Assembly: GCF_027213645.1 (NCBI RefSeq)
Contig: NZ_JAPWGL010000002.1
Span: 992,001 to 1,056,000 of the forward strand
Source: Pedobacter rhodius
Lineage (GTDB): Bacteria; Bacteroidota; Bacteroidia; Sphingobacteriales; Sphingobacteriaceae
Length of the DNA: 64,000 nt
Direction of reading: 5' to 3'
Each line of letters opens with the position of its first letter. The first letter of the stretch is position 1. Both the position numbers and the translations under genes were made by a program. Under the pieces are notes generated by a model, which saw nothing but the letters and a program-made list of their open reading frames with translations, did not search any database and had not been told where the DNA came from. This document shows positions 24,652 through 33,537 of this stretch, piece by piece.

Positions 24652-25551
24652 ATGCTTAAACACCTAAAAACCCTTTCCGGCCATCAAAACCCTGTATACG
24701 CTTTAGCCAATTCAGATAAAACTGAAACATTTTTCAGCGCCGGAAATGACAAAGGCGTTGTAGAGTGGTCGCTGGCAACGATGGCTTTTGTGAAAGTCAA
24801 AATGCCGGTGCAGAGTTCTGTTTATTATCTGCACTATTATAACAATCAATTATTTGTTGGCGAACGTAGCGGTGCCTTTAGTGTTTACGATTTTAATGCG
24901 CAAAAAGTAATTACGCGAATTAATGCGCATACCAAGCCCATTTTCAACATTCAGGTTGTAAAAAGCAAAAATGAACTTTTAACGACAGGTGAAGATGGAA
25001 CAGTGGCCGTTTGGTCATTAAATGATTTTAGTGAAGTTTATCGCTTTCAAGCGGCTTACGATACTGTTCGGGCAATTGCAATTTCTATTGATGAAACCGA
25101 AATTGCTTTCGGCTGTAAAGATCATTTAATTAAAATTTATAACCTCGCTGATTACAGCGTCAAACAAAATTTAGATAGCCATTCTTTGCCGGTTACCTCG
25201 TTAGCTTATCATCCCACCGGAAAATATTTAATTTCCGGAAGCAGAGATGCGCAACTGAAAATCTGGAGCTTACCAACTTACGAGCTGCTGCAAACCATTC
25301 CGGCGCATATGTTTACGGTTTACGACATCGCTTTCCATCCTACACTCCCCTATTTTGCAACAAGCAGTCAGGATAAAAGCATTAAACTTTGGGACTCAGA
25401 AAATTTCAAACTTTACAAAATTTTAAGTTTAGAGAAAGCAGGAATTGGTCATACGCATTCCATCAATAAAATGATGTGGAGCAATGATGGCAGGTATTTA
25501 ATTTCTACGGGTGATGACAGACAGGTGATGATTTGGGCGATGGAGTTGTAA
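24652..25551 (+). CDS. WD40 repeat protein
   Basis: 299 aa made up of about seven WD40 blades. Typical blade pieces are TTGEDGTVAVWSL, GCKDHLIKIYNL, SGSRDAQLKIWSL, TSSQDKSIKLWDS and STGDDRQVMIWAM, each preceded by a H-x-x-x-V/I element (GHQNPVYAL, HSLPVTSLAYHP, HMFTVYDIAFHP). No signal peptide, so a cytoplasmic beta-propeller, probably a protein-interaction scaffold. It follows hisIE after 88 bp that hold an inverted repeat pair; a role in histidine synthesis is not suggested. It converges with the next gene, leaving 4 bp. Confidence 0.9.
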   Translation: MLKHLKTLSGHQNPVYALANSDKTETFFSAGNDKGVVEWSLATMAFVKVKMPVQSSVYYLHYYNNQLFVGERSGAFSVYDFNAQKVITRINAHTKPIFNIQVVKSKNELLTTGEDGTVAVWSLNDFSEVYRFQAAYDTVRAIAISIDETEIAFGCKDHLIKIYNLADYSVKQNLDSHSLPVTSLAYHPTGKYLISGSRDAQLKIWSLPTYELLQTIPAHMFTVYDIAFHPTLPYFATSSQDKSIKLWDSENFKLYKILSLEKAGIGHTHSINKMMWSNDGRYLISTGDDRQVMIWAMEL

Positions 25552-25555
25552 CATT

Positions 25556-26275
25556 TTATCCATTCAAAAATTGAGAAATTTTTTCAAAAAACGTTGGTTG
25601 CTTTATAATACCCAGGCCTCCTAAAATGTATCTACCTGCCTTTAAACGAATTAGAATTGTATCCTTCTCAGACAAATTTACTTTTACATCTTGACTTTCA
25701 TAGCCAATATATCTTAAATCCAGCACAATATTTTTTTTGAATTTATTTCTATCTAAAACAATTTCAAATTTACCTTCTTTATCGGTAATAGCCCCAATCG
25801 ACAAACCTTTTACCTTTATACTTGCACCAATTATCGGCGTTTTTTCATCTTTATCGATCACCGTTCCTCTTATCGTTACTAGGCCTGTCTCTGGCCTTTC
25901 GTGAACTATACCTTTAAACGATTTATTACTATAACCTTGAGCGATAGGATAAGATTTAATATGAATTGCATGAGTTGGTTTAGGAAAACTTAATAATGCA
26001 ATTAAAGATGCGGCAACTAAACCCGGTTTAAATCCTCCGATCGAAAAATTTGATTTGGCAGCAATAACACGGTTAAGTTGCGCTGGCCTAAATCTACCAC
26101 AGCTTTTACCTTGATCTTTGGCAAACCAGTTTTTTAATTCAACATCCGAAAATTGTGTAAAATCAACAACTGACTTTTGGCATGAAGTACAAAACTTACC
26201 GTTCTTATGATCTTGCATACCTGCCCATTGCTGTGCACAAGGATCATTAATTGTTATTTTAAAAGAAGTTGCCAT
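25556..26275 (-). CDS. Membrane protein with carboxypeptidase-regulatory-like domain
   Basis: 239 aa. The N-terminal cytoplasmic segment (about 1-80) has a Cys pattern C-x-x-x-W ... GKFCTSCQKSVVDFT ... CGRF, common in Bacteroidota proteins of this kind. A membrane helix follows near 83-103 (PGLVAASLIALLSFPKP). The C-terminal half (about 130-205) is a carboxypeptidase D regulatory-like beta-sandwich (TIRGTVIDKDEKTPIIGASI, GAITDKEGKFEI), likely in the periplasm. No catalytic domain is present. The role is unknown; the Cys motif may bind a metal or be redox-active, which is inference. Confidence 0.82.
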   Translation of the reverse strand: MATSFKITINDPCAQQWAGMQDHKNGKFCTSCQKSVVDFTQFSDVELKNWFAKDQGKSCGRFRPAQLNRVIAAKSNFSIGGFKPGLVAASLIALLSFPKPTHAIHIKSYPIAQGYSNKSFKGIVHERPETGLVTIRGTVIDKDEKTPIIGASIKVKGLSIGAITDKEGKFEIVLDRNKFKKNIVLDLRYIGYESQDVKVNLSEKDTILIRLKAGRYILGGLGIIKQPTFFEKISQFLNG

Positions 26276-26310
26276 AAAATTTATTTTATACCATGATGCA
26301 ACTTTGATCT

Positions 26311-27096
26311 TTATTCCACAAACCTTTTTATAATTCTCAATTTGTGAGTGTACCTACCCAACTCTTTATTAAAAATTCCCTGGTCGTCTATTGGATCTAT
26401 CCTTACTTTACCGGATGCATGAATGATTTCATCGTTGCTCATCATAATGCCGACATGGGTAATTTTACCTTCCGCGTTGTCGAAAAAAGCCACATCACCA
26501 GCCTTACATTCTGCCAAAAAACCAACCAATTCGCCTTGTTCTGCCTGTTGAGCGGCATCTCGATTTAGCTTAATATTTAGAAGCTTGAACACGGTTTGTG
26601 TAAAACCGGAGCAATCCAAACCGAAAACATTTTTCCCACCCCATAAATAAGGAATATTCTGAAAAAACCTGCAAGTTGAGACAATGTCCTGCTCAAAATT
26701 TGCTTTTTCTGCATCGTGAGGTTCAAAAGTTACTTCAAACTTTTCATCACCGGTAAAGCAAAAACCAGCCTTATAAAAAGGAAGGTTACTGCCGGCACTT
26801 AAATGATACAAACTACCATCAGCAGCCTTTAAAACATTGTTATAACTTAAGGGTGCAAATAACCTGCAATCGTGCATATCAGCAAACTCATTCTGGGAAA
26901 TCGGTGCCAACTGCTTATAATCCATCCACCCTTCATAACCGTCATAGCCATTTTGTACCAGCCACCAGCGCTCTTCTTTCTGAATAATTTCAACATGGTC
27001 TCCAAATAATAACTGCGACACGATTTCTGCCTTATCCGATGCATCAGCTCTTAACGGCGCAATAGCTACCCTGCAAATACCATATTGATTTTCCAT
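26311..27096 (-). CDS. NlpC/P60 family peptidoglycan peptidase (C40)
   Basis: 261 aa. An SH3b domain (about 5-70, ending YEGWMDYKQL) and a linker precede a C-terminal NlpC/P60 domain. Catalytic Cys162 is in FGLDCSGFTQ, His214 in ITHVGIMM and the third polar residue His226 in IIHASG. LWGGKN is the usual motif before the Cys. The layout matches YkfC-type gamma-D-glutamyl-dipeptidyl peptidases that process cell-wall peptides. No signal peptide is visible, consistent with a cytoplasmic role in murein peptide recycling. Confidence 0.9.
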   Translation of the reverse strand: MENQYGICRVAIAPLRADASDKAEIVSQLLFGDHVEIIQKEERWWLVQNGYDGYEGWMDYKQLAPISQNEFADMHDCRLFAPLSYNNVLKAADGSLYHLSAGSNLPFYKAGFCFTGDEKFEVTFEPHDAEKANFEQDIVSTCRFFQNIPYLWGGKNVFGLDCSGFTQTVFKLLNIKLNRDAAQQAEQGELVGFLAECKAGDVAFFDNAEGKITHVGIMMSNDEIIHASGKVRIDPIDDQGIFNKELGRYTHKLRIIKRFVE

Positions 27097-27206
27097 TCTT
27101 TTACTCGATTGAATTATGCTATAAAACTAATAAATTACATTGGGCCACTAACATTTTGCATGCAAATTTGTTATTTTTATGATGATAACATTTAAATCTG
27201 CTCACC

Positions 27207-27659
27207 ATGAACTTTAAGAAAATATTAATTGCTGTTGATAACAGCACCTGTTCCGAAAAAGCTGCTAAAGCAGGTTATGAAATTGCCGGAAAATTTGGTG
27301 CTGAGGTAGCGTTGGTAAATATCATCGAACCGATTCCCGCAAATGTTAATCCTGATTTAACCTTAGCGCCGGTATTCTTAGAAACCTATGATAACAGTGA
27401 AGAAAACAGCCACATTCTGTTAAAAGAAATGGAAAGTAAGTTTTCTAACGGCATTACAACAGTCTATTTAAGTGTTGTTGATACCGCCGCCCACGGAATT
27501 ATTCAACAATCTGACGAGTGGGGTTCTGACCTCATCGTAATCGGAACTTATGGCAGAACCGGTTTGTATCACTTTTTAATGGGAAGTGTTGCAGAACATG
27601 TTGCGCGTAAATCAGCTTGTCCTGTCTTAATTATACCGAACAAAAGCGATATTGATTAA
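27207..27659 (+). CDS. Universal stress protein (UspA family)
   Basis: 150-aa single Usp domain. It begins KKILIAVDNSTCSEKAAKAG and ends with the ATP-binding motif G-x2-G-x9-G-S (GTYGRTGLYHFLMGS) and CPVLIIP. So probably an ATP-binding type dimer in the cytoplasm. It is 15 bp upstream of the serine hydrolase gene and divergent from the NlpC/P60 gene. Confidence 0.94.
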   Translation: MNFKKILIAVDNSTCSEKAAKAGYEIAGKFGAEVALVNIIEPIPANVNPDLTLAPVFLETYDNSEENSHILLKEMESKFSNGITTVYLSVVDTAAHGIIQQSDEWGSDLIVIGTYGRTGLYHFLMGSVAEHVARKSACPVLIIPNKSDID

Positions 27660-27674
27660 TAATTTTTGTTTTAG

Positions 27675-28922
27675 ATGAAAAGAATAATCTACGTTTCGCT
27701 CTTTGTTGTTTTATTTATTTCAAATTCTGTAGCTGCGCAATCCAGGATACAACAGGTTTCTACTGTTGAATTATCAAAAATTGACAATTTATTTAAGCAG
27801 TACATTAGTAAAGGTTGGATAAAAGGAATTACTGCAAATATTGCCGTAGATGGAAAAACAGTTTACAACAAAGCATTTGGCAATAATTTAAACCGGCCAT
27901 TCAAAACAGATGATATTTTAAGAATTGCCTCGCAAACCAAAGCGGTGACCTGTACTGCAGTAATGATTTTGTTTGATGAAGGAAAATTCAAACTTGATGA
28001 TCCAATTTCAAAATACATCCAGGCTTTTAAAAACCCGAAGGTATTAGATAAGTTTAATCCTGCAGATTCGAGCTACACCACAAAACCTGCAAATCATGAA
28101 GTAACGATTCGCGAGTTGTTAACCCATACCTCTGGTTTAGGCTATGCTCAAATCGGCTCACCCGAAATGAATGCAATATATGCCAAAGCGGGCATTGAAG
28201 CTGGCTTTGTTACCCATAAGAAACTATTAGAAACTGAAATAAACAAATTAGCTAAATTACCATTGGCAACTCAGCCAGGCGAACGATGGCAATATAGTTT
28301 AGGTATGGATGTTTTAGGAAGGCTTGTTGAAGTTACTTCGGGTTTAGATTTAAATAATTTTTTTAAGGAAAGGATTTTTCAACCTTTGGGTATGAATGAT
28401 ACCTATTTTGCACTTCCAAAGGAGAAGGTGAGTAGACTGGCAACTGTTTATACTGAAGACCCAAAATCACACATCGTTAAACCCTGGAAAGATGGTACAT
28501 TTCCCGGTGCAACTATAAATTATCCTACAAATGGCAATGGTTATTTCGCTGGTGGAGCGGGATTGGTCTCTACATCGAAAGATTATGGGATTTTTTTACA
28601 AATGCTTTTAAACGGTGGCATTTACAAGGGAAAACGAATACTTTCTGAAGAAAGTGTATCACTAATGACCAGCAATCAAATTGGCAGCATAGCTTTTACT
28701 GATAATACTTTCGGATTGGGTTTTGAAGTTGTTACTGAAAAGGGAAGTAAAAAATCCGGGCAAAGTATCGGTACATATAGCTGGGGCGGTTTTTTTGGTT
28801 CTAATTATTGGGTCGATCCAAAAAAGAAAATTGTTGCACAGATATATGTTCAGCAATGGCCTTTTTCACATGGCGAAATCGCTGATAAGTTTAAATCAAT
28901 AATCTATAATGCCGTTAAATAA
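27675..28922 (+). CDS. Serine hydrolase of the beta-lactamase / class C family
   Basis: 415 aa with a Sec signal peptide (MKRIIYVSLFVVLFISNSVAAQ). The SxxK motif is SQTK at 86-89. The second motif is YSL (RWQYSLGMDVLG), as in EstB-like esterases rather than the YxN of true class C beta-lactamases. GGAGLVSTSKDYG and WGGFFGSNYWVDP are family features. It probably acts in the periplasm as an esterase or DD-peptidase-like hydrolase; a resistance function is not implied. Confidence 0.9.
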   Translation: MKRIIYVSLFVVLFISNSVAAQSRIQQVSTVELSKIDNLFKQYISKGWIKGITANIAVDGKTVYNKAFGNNLNRPFKTDDILRIASQTKAVTCTAVMILFDEGKFKLDDPISKYIQAFKNPKVLDKFNPADSSYTTKPANHEVTIRELLTHTSGLGYAQIGSPEMNAIYAKAGIEAGFVTHKKLLETEINKLAKLPLATQPGERWQYSLGMDVLGRLVEVTSGLDLNNFFKERIFQPLGMNDTYFALPKEKVSRLATVYTEDPKSHIVKPWKDGTFPGATINYPTNGNGYFAGGAGLVSTSKDYGIFLQMLLNGGIYKGKRILSEESVSLMTSNQIGSIAFTDNTFGLGFEVVTEKGSKKSGQSIGTYSWGGFFGSNYWVDPKKKIVAQIYVQQWPFSHGEIADKFKSIIYNAVK

Positions 28923-28924
28923 AA

Positions 28925-28948
28925 AAGTTCCATATTTCTATGGAACTT
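28925..28948. terminator. Bidirectional terminator hairpin
   Basis: AAGTTCCATA (28925-28934) and TATGGAACTT (28939-28948) form a 10-bp stem with a 4-nt loop. A-rich DNA lies on the left and a T-rich stretch (ATATTTT) on the right. It lies between the convergent serine hydrolase and ferredoxin genes. Confidence 0.75.
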
Positions 28949-28982
28949 ATATTTTATAAATTTAAAACCGTAATTCTAAAAT

Positions 28983-29333
28983 CTAATTCTCCTGGTGTAA
29001 CCAGGCTTTCTTCGCCAATAATTCTTCTTCGGTTTCGCGGATATCTTCGTCATCTACGCAACAATCTACCGGACAAACCGCAGCACACTGAGGCTCATCA
29101 TGAAATCCTTTACACTCTGTACACTTATCGGATACAATGTAATAAACCTCGTCAGAAACTGCTTCCTGCGCTGCATCAGCTTCAATTTGTTGATTACCAA
29201 AATCTATAACGCCTTCTAAATTTGTACCATCAGAAAAACGCCATGCAGTACCGGCATCATAAATTGCATTATTCGGGCATTCTGGTTCGCAAGCCCCACA
29301 ATTTATACACTCATCTGTTATTTTAATTGCCAT
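28983..29333 (-). CDS. 2[4Fe-4S] ferredoxin (Allochromatium/YfhL type)
   Basis: 116 aa. The first cluster motif is [12 protein letters not shown] (CxxCxxCxxxCP) and the second [18 protein letters not shown], with the long C-x2-C-x8-C-x3-C spacing typical of the Alvin-type ferredoxins. An extra Cys pair (VDCC) follows. A C-terminal acidic helix is present. Electron carrier in the cytoplasm; partners are unknown. It is divergent from the acyl-CoA reductase gene. Confidence 0.93.
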   Translation of the reverse strand: MAIKITDECINCGACEPECPNNAIYDAGTAWRFSDGTNLEGVIDFGNQQIEADAAQEAVSDEVYYIVSDKCTECKGFHDEPQCAAVCPVDCCVDDEDIRETEEELLAKKAWLHQEN

Positions 29334-29360
29334 GTCTTCGTCTAATTCTTTTGCTTAGTT

Positions 29361-29368
29361 TACCTTTG
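29361..29368 (+). promoter_or_regulatory. Possible -7 element upstream of acyl-CoA reductase
   Basis: TACCTTTG matches TAnnTTTG and lies 44 bp before the ATG at 29413. I see no good -33 TTTG at the right distance, so support is partial. Confidence 0.35.
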
Positions 29369-29412
29369 CAGCTGCAAATATAAGATATAATCAATTAATA
29401 ATAATTCTAAAT

Positions 29413-30426
29413 ATGTCAGTTTTAACTCAGGAAAAAGTAATTATTGCCTTTAAAAATTTAGGAAAATTTCTTGCCGGCGCTACTGATACTTTAGAAAGCA
29501 CCATATATGCGGCACAAAACGCCAATGCATGGTTCACACCGGAAAATATAAAAAAGTCTATCACCTCTTTTTCGGAGATGCTTAATGAAACTGATATTGA
29601 TACCTGGTTTCAAACCATTAATTTTAGTTCATCACCAAAGAAAATCGGATTAATATTGGCCGGAAACATCCCCATGGTTGGCTTGCACGATGTTTTAAGT
29701 GTACTTGCAACAGGAAATATAGCGCTGATAAAGTTATCTTCATCTGATGACAAACTGATTAAAACAATACTTGCACAACTAATTGTTATCGAGCCAACCT
29801 TTCAAGATCGGATAGAATATGTGGAGCGTTTAAAAGATTTCGACGCTGTTATCGCTACCGGAAGTAATAACTCATCAAGATATTTTGACTATTACTTCAG
29901 CAAAGTACCGAACATCATCCGGAAAAATAGAAATAGCGTGGCCGTTTTAGATGGTTCAGAATCATTTGAAGATATACAGAATTTAGGCGCTGATATTTTT
30001 GATTATTTTGGTTTAGGCTGTAGAAATGTATCTAAAATTTACTTTCCTGAGGGTTATGACATTGCTGAATTTTATGAAGGGATTGAAACTTATCAGCCAA
30101 TAATCAACCATTTTAAATACAACAATAATTACGATTACAACAAGTCAATTTATCTGGTAAATGCGGCAAAGCATTTTGATAACGGATTTTTATTACTCAA
30201 ACAAGACGAAAGCCTGACATCACCCCTGGCCGTTCTTTTTTACGAAGAATATGCAAACATAACCCATGTTGAAGAAAAGCTAAATGAAAAGGCGGATCAG
30301 ATCCAGTGTGTGATAACAAAAATTCCTTTAAAAATTAAAACATTTAAATTTGGCGAAAGCCAGCATCCGAAACTTTGGGATTATGCGGATAATGTAAATA
30401 CTATAGAGTTTTTAAATAGTTTATAA
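29413..30426 (+). CDS. Acyl-CoA reductase (LuxC-like)
   Basis: 337 aa of the LuxC/aldehyde-dehydrogenase-like fold. LILAGNIPMVGLHDVLSVL is the typical family motif. YFGLGCRNVSKIYFPEGYD contains the likely catalytic Cys. ATGSNNSSRYFDYYFSKVP and RKNRNSVAVLDG are other family features. The reaction expected is reduction of acyl-CoA or acyl-phosphate to aldehyde with NADPH. There is no luciferase gene nearby; Bacteroidota carry this gene alone. The physiological substrate is unknown. Confidence 0.88.
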   Translation: MSVLTQEKVIIAFKNLGKFLAGATDTLESTIYAAQNANAWFTPENIKKSITSFSEMLNETDIDTWFQTINFSSSPKKIGLILAGNIPMVGLHDVLSVLATGNIALIKLSSSDDKLIKTILAQLIVIEPTFQDRIEYVERLKDFDAVIATGSNNSSRYFDYYFSKVPNIIRKNRNSVAVLDGSESFEDIQNLGADIFDYFGLGCRNVSKIYFPEGYDIAEFYEGIETYQPIINHFKYNNNYDYNKSIYLVNAAKHFDNGFLLLKQDESLTSPLAVLFYEEYANITHVEEKLNEKADQIQCVITKIPLKIKTFKFGESQHPKLWDYADNVNTIEFLNSL

Positions 30427-30491
30427 CTTAATCAGGCGCATTACGCAATTCAGTTTTTTATTGAGATATTGCATTAAATTGTTTCATCCGG

Positions 30492-32396
30492 ATGCGCCAT
30501 CAAATTAAGGCTTTACAGCTTTTACTTTTATTACTAACATCAATTACTTTATCGGCACAGCAGGTTTGCACAGGCGCATTGGGCGATCCGGTAATCAATA
30601 TTGATTTCGGCTCAGGAAATACCAATTTCAGTACACCCCTGAGCGCTAATACAACAAATTACAGGTTTATTGCCGGTACGCCGGGCGATGGTGATTATAC
30701 AATTGCCAAAAACACTAATGGCATGCGACCAGGTTGGCATCAGGTTACAAACCATACTTCGGGCGAACTGAATGGTTACATGATGGTTGTTAATGCATCA
30801 AATACGCCTGGTATTTTTTACCAAACTGCTATTCCTAACTTATGTCCCGGAACAACCTACGAATTTGCAGCATGGATTATTAACCTGCTAAATTATTCAG
30901 GTATAAAACCCAATATTACGTTCTCTATAGAAACCAGTGCCGGTACTGTTTTAAAAACATACAACACAGGCGATATCCCTGATGGATCATCGCCGAATTG
31001 GGTGCAATATGCAACAACCTTTACAACAACCGGGCAAACAGATTTAATTTTAAAAATAACAAACAATGGTCCGGGCGGAAATGGCAATGACATCGCCCTA
31101 GATGACATTACTTTCAGGGCATGCGGGCCAATCATTACGCCCTCAATAAATAATGGGTCTGCAAACATTTCTGTTTGTGAAGGCACAACAGGCAGTTACA
31201 ATTTAAGCGCTGATGTTTCTGCCGGTTATGCCGATCCGGTTTTTCAATGGCAGGTATATACAGGAACAAGCTGGACGGATATACCCGGCCAAAATTCAAA
31301 GCAAACGACAGTAAACTTAAACAATGCAGCGAAAGGAACTTATCAATACCGCTTAGTTGCGGCAGAAAAGCAAAATATCGGTTCGATAAATTGCAGAGTT
31401 GCATCCAGCCCTTTAATAATCACGGTAAACGCAAAGCCAAATACCCTGGCCAGCAATAACGGACCGGTTTGTATAGGCGCAAATATTCAGCTTTCAGCAA
31501 ATGAAGGTACAACATTCACCTGGACTGGTCCGAATGGCTTCACCTCTACTGATAAATCACCCTTAATTAACAATGCGCAGTTAAATATGTCAGGTGTATA
31601 TACCGTAACAGCAACGCTAAATGGCTGCACAAATACGGCTTCTACAACGGTGCAGGTATTAGATCCGGTTGAGGCCTCAACAAGTTTCAATTCGGTTAGT
31701 ACTTGCGAGAGCAGTCCCGTTCAATTATTTGCTTCTGGCGGAACCACTTATAAATGGTTACCGGTTGATGGTCTGTCGGACCCAAATATATCAAACCCGC
31801 TTGCTTCGCCAAAAGAGTCGACTACCTATACAGTGACCGTATCTAATGGTGCCTGTTCAGCAACAGCTACAGTAGCTGTTAACATTATAAAAAATGCCGT
31901 AGCAGATGCCGGTACAGATTTTAAAATTTTAAATGGACGATCTGTTACGCTAAATGGAAAAGTTACCGGAGATAATGTTACCTATTTCTGGACACCTGTC
32001 GATTATTTAGATGACCCGACAAAACTAAATCCGATAGCTAATCCGCCTTTTGATATTACGTATACTTTACATGCTGAATCAAATTCAGGTTGCTTAAGCA
32101 GTACTGATGATGTTTTTGTAAAAGTATATCCAAAAATCGTTATCCCAAATTCTTTTACACCGAATGGCGACGGTGTTAACGACACCTGGATTATTCCGGC
32201 TACGGATGCCTTTCCAAATACAAAAGTCAGAATCGTAAACAGAACCGGCAGTTTGCTGTATCAAAGCAATGGCATTTATAATCCATGGGATGGAAAATTT
32301 GAAGGAAAGGATTTACCCGTTGGCACTTATTATTATACGATTTATTTTAACGAAGATTTTGAAGTGTTTTCCGGATGGGTTTTCTTAACGCGATAA
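30492..32396 (+). CDS. Secreted protein with gliding-motility/T9SS type B C-terminal sorting domain
   Basis: 634 aa. A Sec signal peptide (MRHQIKALQLLLLLLTSITL...) is followed by a carbohydrate-binding-like beta region (about 30-205) and Ig/PKD-like repeats. The end is a CHU-type C-terminal domain starting at PNSFTPNGDGVNDTWIIP (about 550-634) and closing in GTYYYTIYFNEDFEVFSGW. That domain directs export through the type IX secretion system (type B signal). It should be cell-surface or secreted and may act in adhesion or polymer binding. No catalytic domain is seen. Confidence 0.9.
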   Translation: MRHQIKALQLLLLLLTSITLSAQQVCTGALGDPVINIDFGSGNTNFSTPLSANTTNYRFIAGTPGDGDYTIAKNTNGMRPGWHQVTNHTSGELNGYMMVVNASNTPGIFYQTAIPNLCPGTTYEFAAWIINLLNYSGIKPNITFSIETSAGTVLKTYNTGDIPDGSSPNWVQYATTFTTTGQTDLILKITNNGPGGNGNDIALDDITFRACGPIITPSINNGSANISVCEGTTGSYNLSADVSAGYADPVFQWQVYTGTSWTDIPGQNSKQTTVNLNNAAKGTYQYRLVAAEKQNIGSINCRVASSPLIITVNAKPNTLASNNGPVCIGANIQLSANEGTTFTWTGPNGFTSTDKSPLINNAQLNMSGVYTVTATLNGCTNTASTTVQVLDPVEASTSFNSVSTCESSPVQLFASGGTTYKWLPVDGLSDPNISNPLASPKESTTYTVTVSNGACSATATVAVNIIKNAVADAGTDFKILNGRSVTLNGKVTGDNVTYFWTPVDYLDDPTKLNPIANPPFDITYTLHAESNSGCLSSTDDVFVKVYPKIVIPNSFTPNGDGVNDTWIIPATDAFPNTKVRIVNRTGSLLYQSNGIYNPWDGKFEGKDLPVGTYYYTIYFNEDFEVFSGWVFLTR

Positions 32397-32442
32397 TCTT
32401 TTGCCTTTCAGCTTTCAGCTTAAATAGCTATTTTTGGGCACA

Positions 32443-32646
32443 ATGTACATCATTAAAGTAAAAGGCATCGCCAAAATTCCCGATTATGTTCAGCTTAGAG
32501 ATGACAAGTTTACACTACTTGCCTATTTCAGAGTAGACAGACCAGATAAATCTCTTGATAAATTGGGTTTGGGCGATAAGCTTGACTATATAATGCAAAT
32601 GGTAAAAGATTTGCCTTTCGGGCAGATTGCTAAATTAGAAATATAA
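32443..32646 (+). CDS. Small conserved protein upstream of ftsE
   Basis: 67 aa from ATG 32443 (an in-frame TTG at 32434 would add three residues): MYIIKVKGIAKIPDYVQLRD, then FTLLAYFRVDRPDKSL, ending AKLEI. No membrane segment. It lies 1 bp before ftsE, so it is almost certainly in the same transcript. I recognise it as a small protein that often precedes ftsE in Sphingobacteriaceae; function unknown. Confidence 0.75.
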   Translation: MYIIKVKGIAKIPDYVQLRDDKFTLLAYFRVDRPDKSLDKLGLGDKLDYIMQMVKDLPFGQIAKLEI

Positions 32647-32647
32647 A

Positions 32648-33331
32648 ATGGCAGAAAACGCAGTAATTCATTTAAGCAATGTTGATGTTTTTCAACAAAA
32701 ACACCTCGTACTCTCAAATGTAAAACTACATATAGAAAAAGGTGAGTTTGTTTTTTTAATTGGTCAAACCGGTTCAGGTAAAAGCAGTTTGCTTAAAATT
32801 TTATATGGCGATTTACATATTGGAAGTGGTAACGGAAACATAGCCGGCTTCGATTTAAAAGATTTAAAAGAAACCCAGGTTCCTTTCTTACGTCGTAAAC
32901 TGGGGGTTGTTTTTCAGGATTTCCAGTTACTTACCGACCGTACAATTGAAAAAAACCTGGAGTTCGTTTTAAAAGCAACGGGCTGGAAAGATGAAAATCT
33001 GATTAACGAACGCATTAAAGATGTGCTGGATAAAGTTGGCTTACGTTCCAAAATCAAGAAAATGCCCCACGAAATATCGGGTGGCGAACAGCAGCGTATT
33101 GTTATAGCAAGGGCCCTGCTTAACGACCCTGAAATTATTCTTGCAGATGAACCAACAGGAAATTTAGACCCGGAAACATCAGAAGAAATTGTAACGCTGC
33201 TAAAACAAATCAGCCAGAATGGTACTGCAGTTTTGATGGCCACGCACGATTACCACATCATCCGGACATTCCCATCACGTATCATCAAATGCGAAAGTGG
33301 CATTGTACACGAGGATGCACAAATCATATAA
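32648..33331 (+). CDS. ftsE: Cell division ATP-binding protein FtsE
   Basis: 227-aa ABC ATPase. Walker A is GQTGSGKSSLL, the signature ISGGEQQR, Walker B ILADEPTGNLDP and the H-loop TH (MATHDYHII). The N-terminal SNVDVFQQKHLVLSNV and VVFQDFQLLTDRTIEKN are FtsE-type rather than LolD-type. FtsE works with the membrane protein FtsX to activate peptidoglycan hydrolases at the septum. No ftsX is adjacent: the next gene is grpE, 206 bp downstream, so the partner must lie elsewhere. Confidence 0.85.
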   Translation: MAENAVIHLSNVDVFQQKHLVLSNVKLHIEKGEFVFLIGQTGSGKSSLLKILYGDLHIGSGNGNIAGFDLKDLKETQVPFLRRKLGVVFQDFQLLTDRTIEKNLEFVLKATGWKDENLINERIKDVLDKVGLRSKIKKMPHEISGGEQQRIVIARALLNDPEIILADEPTGNLDPETSEEIVTLLKQISQNGTAVLMATHDYHIIRTFPSRIIKCESGIVHEDAQII

Positions 33332-33428
33332 CGAATTACGATTTTAGACTTACGATTTTAAATTTCAATATACCTAATCTAACTTCCTCCATTTCTGCCA
33401 AAATCGTAAATCAACAATCGACAATCAT
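33331..33428. repeat. Inverted pair of the ACGATTTTAGA family
   Basis: The left block (33331-33360, ACGAATTACGATTTTAGACT, then TACGATTTTA) starts at the ftsE stop. The right block (33400-33428, AAAATCGTAAATCAACAATC, then GACAATCAT) is an imperfect inverse. Related words occur at 54640-54680 and 62945-62975. Confidence 0.5.
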
Positions 33429-33493
33429 ACATCCGCTGTCAAACTGTTCAGATTATGTTAGTTAAATCTGCCAGCTTGGCTGATTTAAATTTA

Positions 33494-33508
33494 TGGCAAA
33501 ATAGTTGA
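33494..33508 (+). promoter_or_regulatory. Possible sigma-54-like element upstream of grpE
   Basis: TGGCA (33494-33498) and TTGA (33505-33508) have the spacing of a -24/-12 promoter (TGGCA-N6-TTGC) with one mismatch, 30 bp before the grpE ATG. Just upstream are two imperfect dyads, CTGTCAAACTGTTCAG (33436-33451) and CTGCCAGCTTGGCTGA (33468-33483), in a heat-shock operon. Which of these is used is unknown. Confidence 0.35.
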
Positions 33509-33537
33509 GATGACCACCCAAAAATCAGCATAATATT

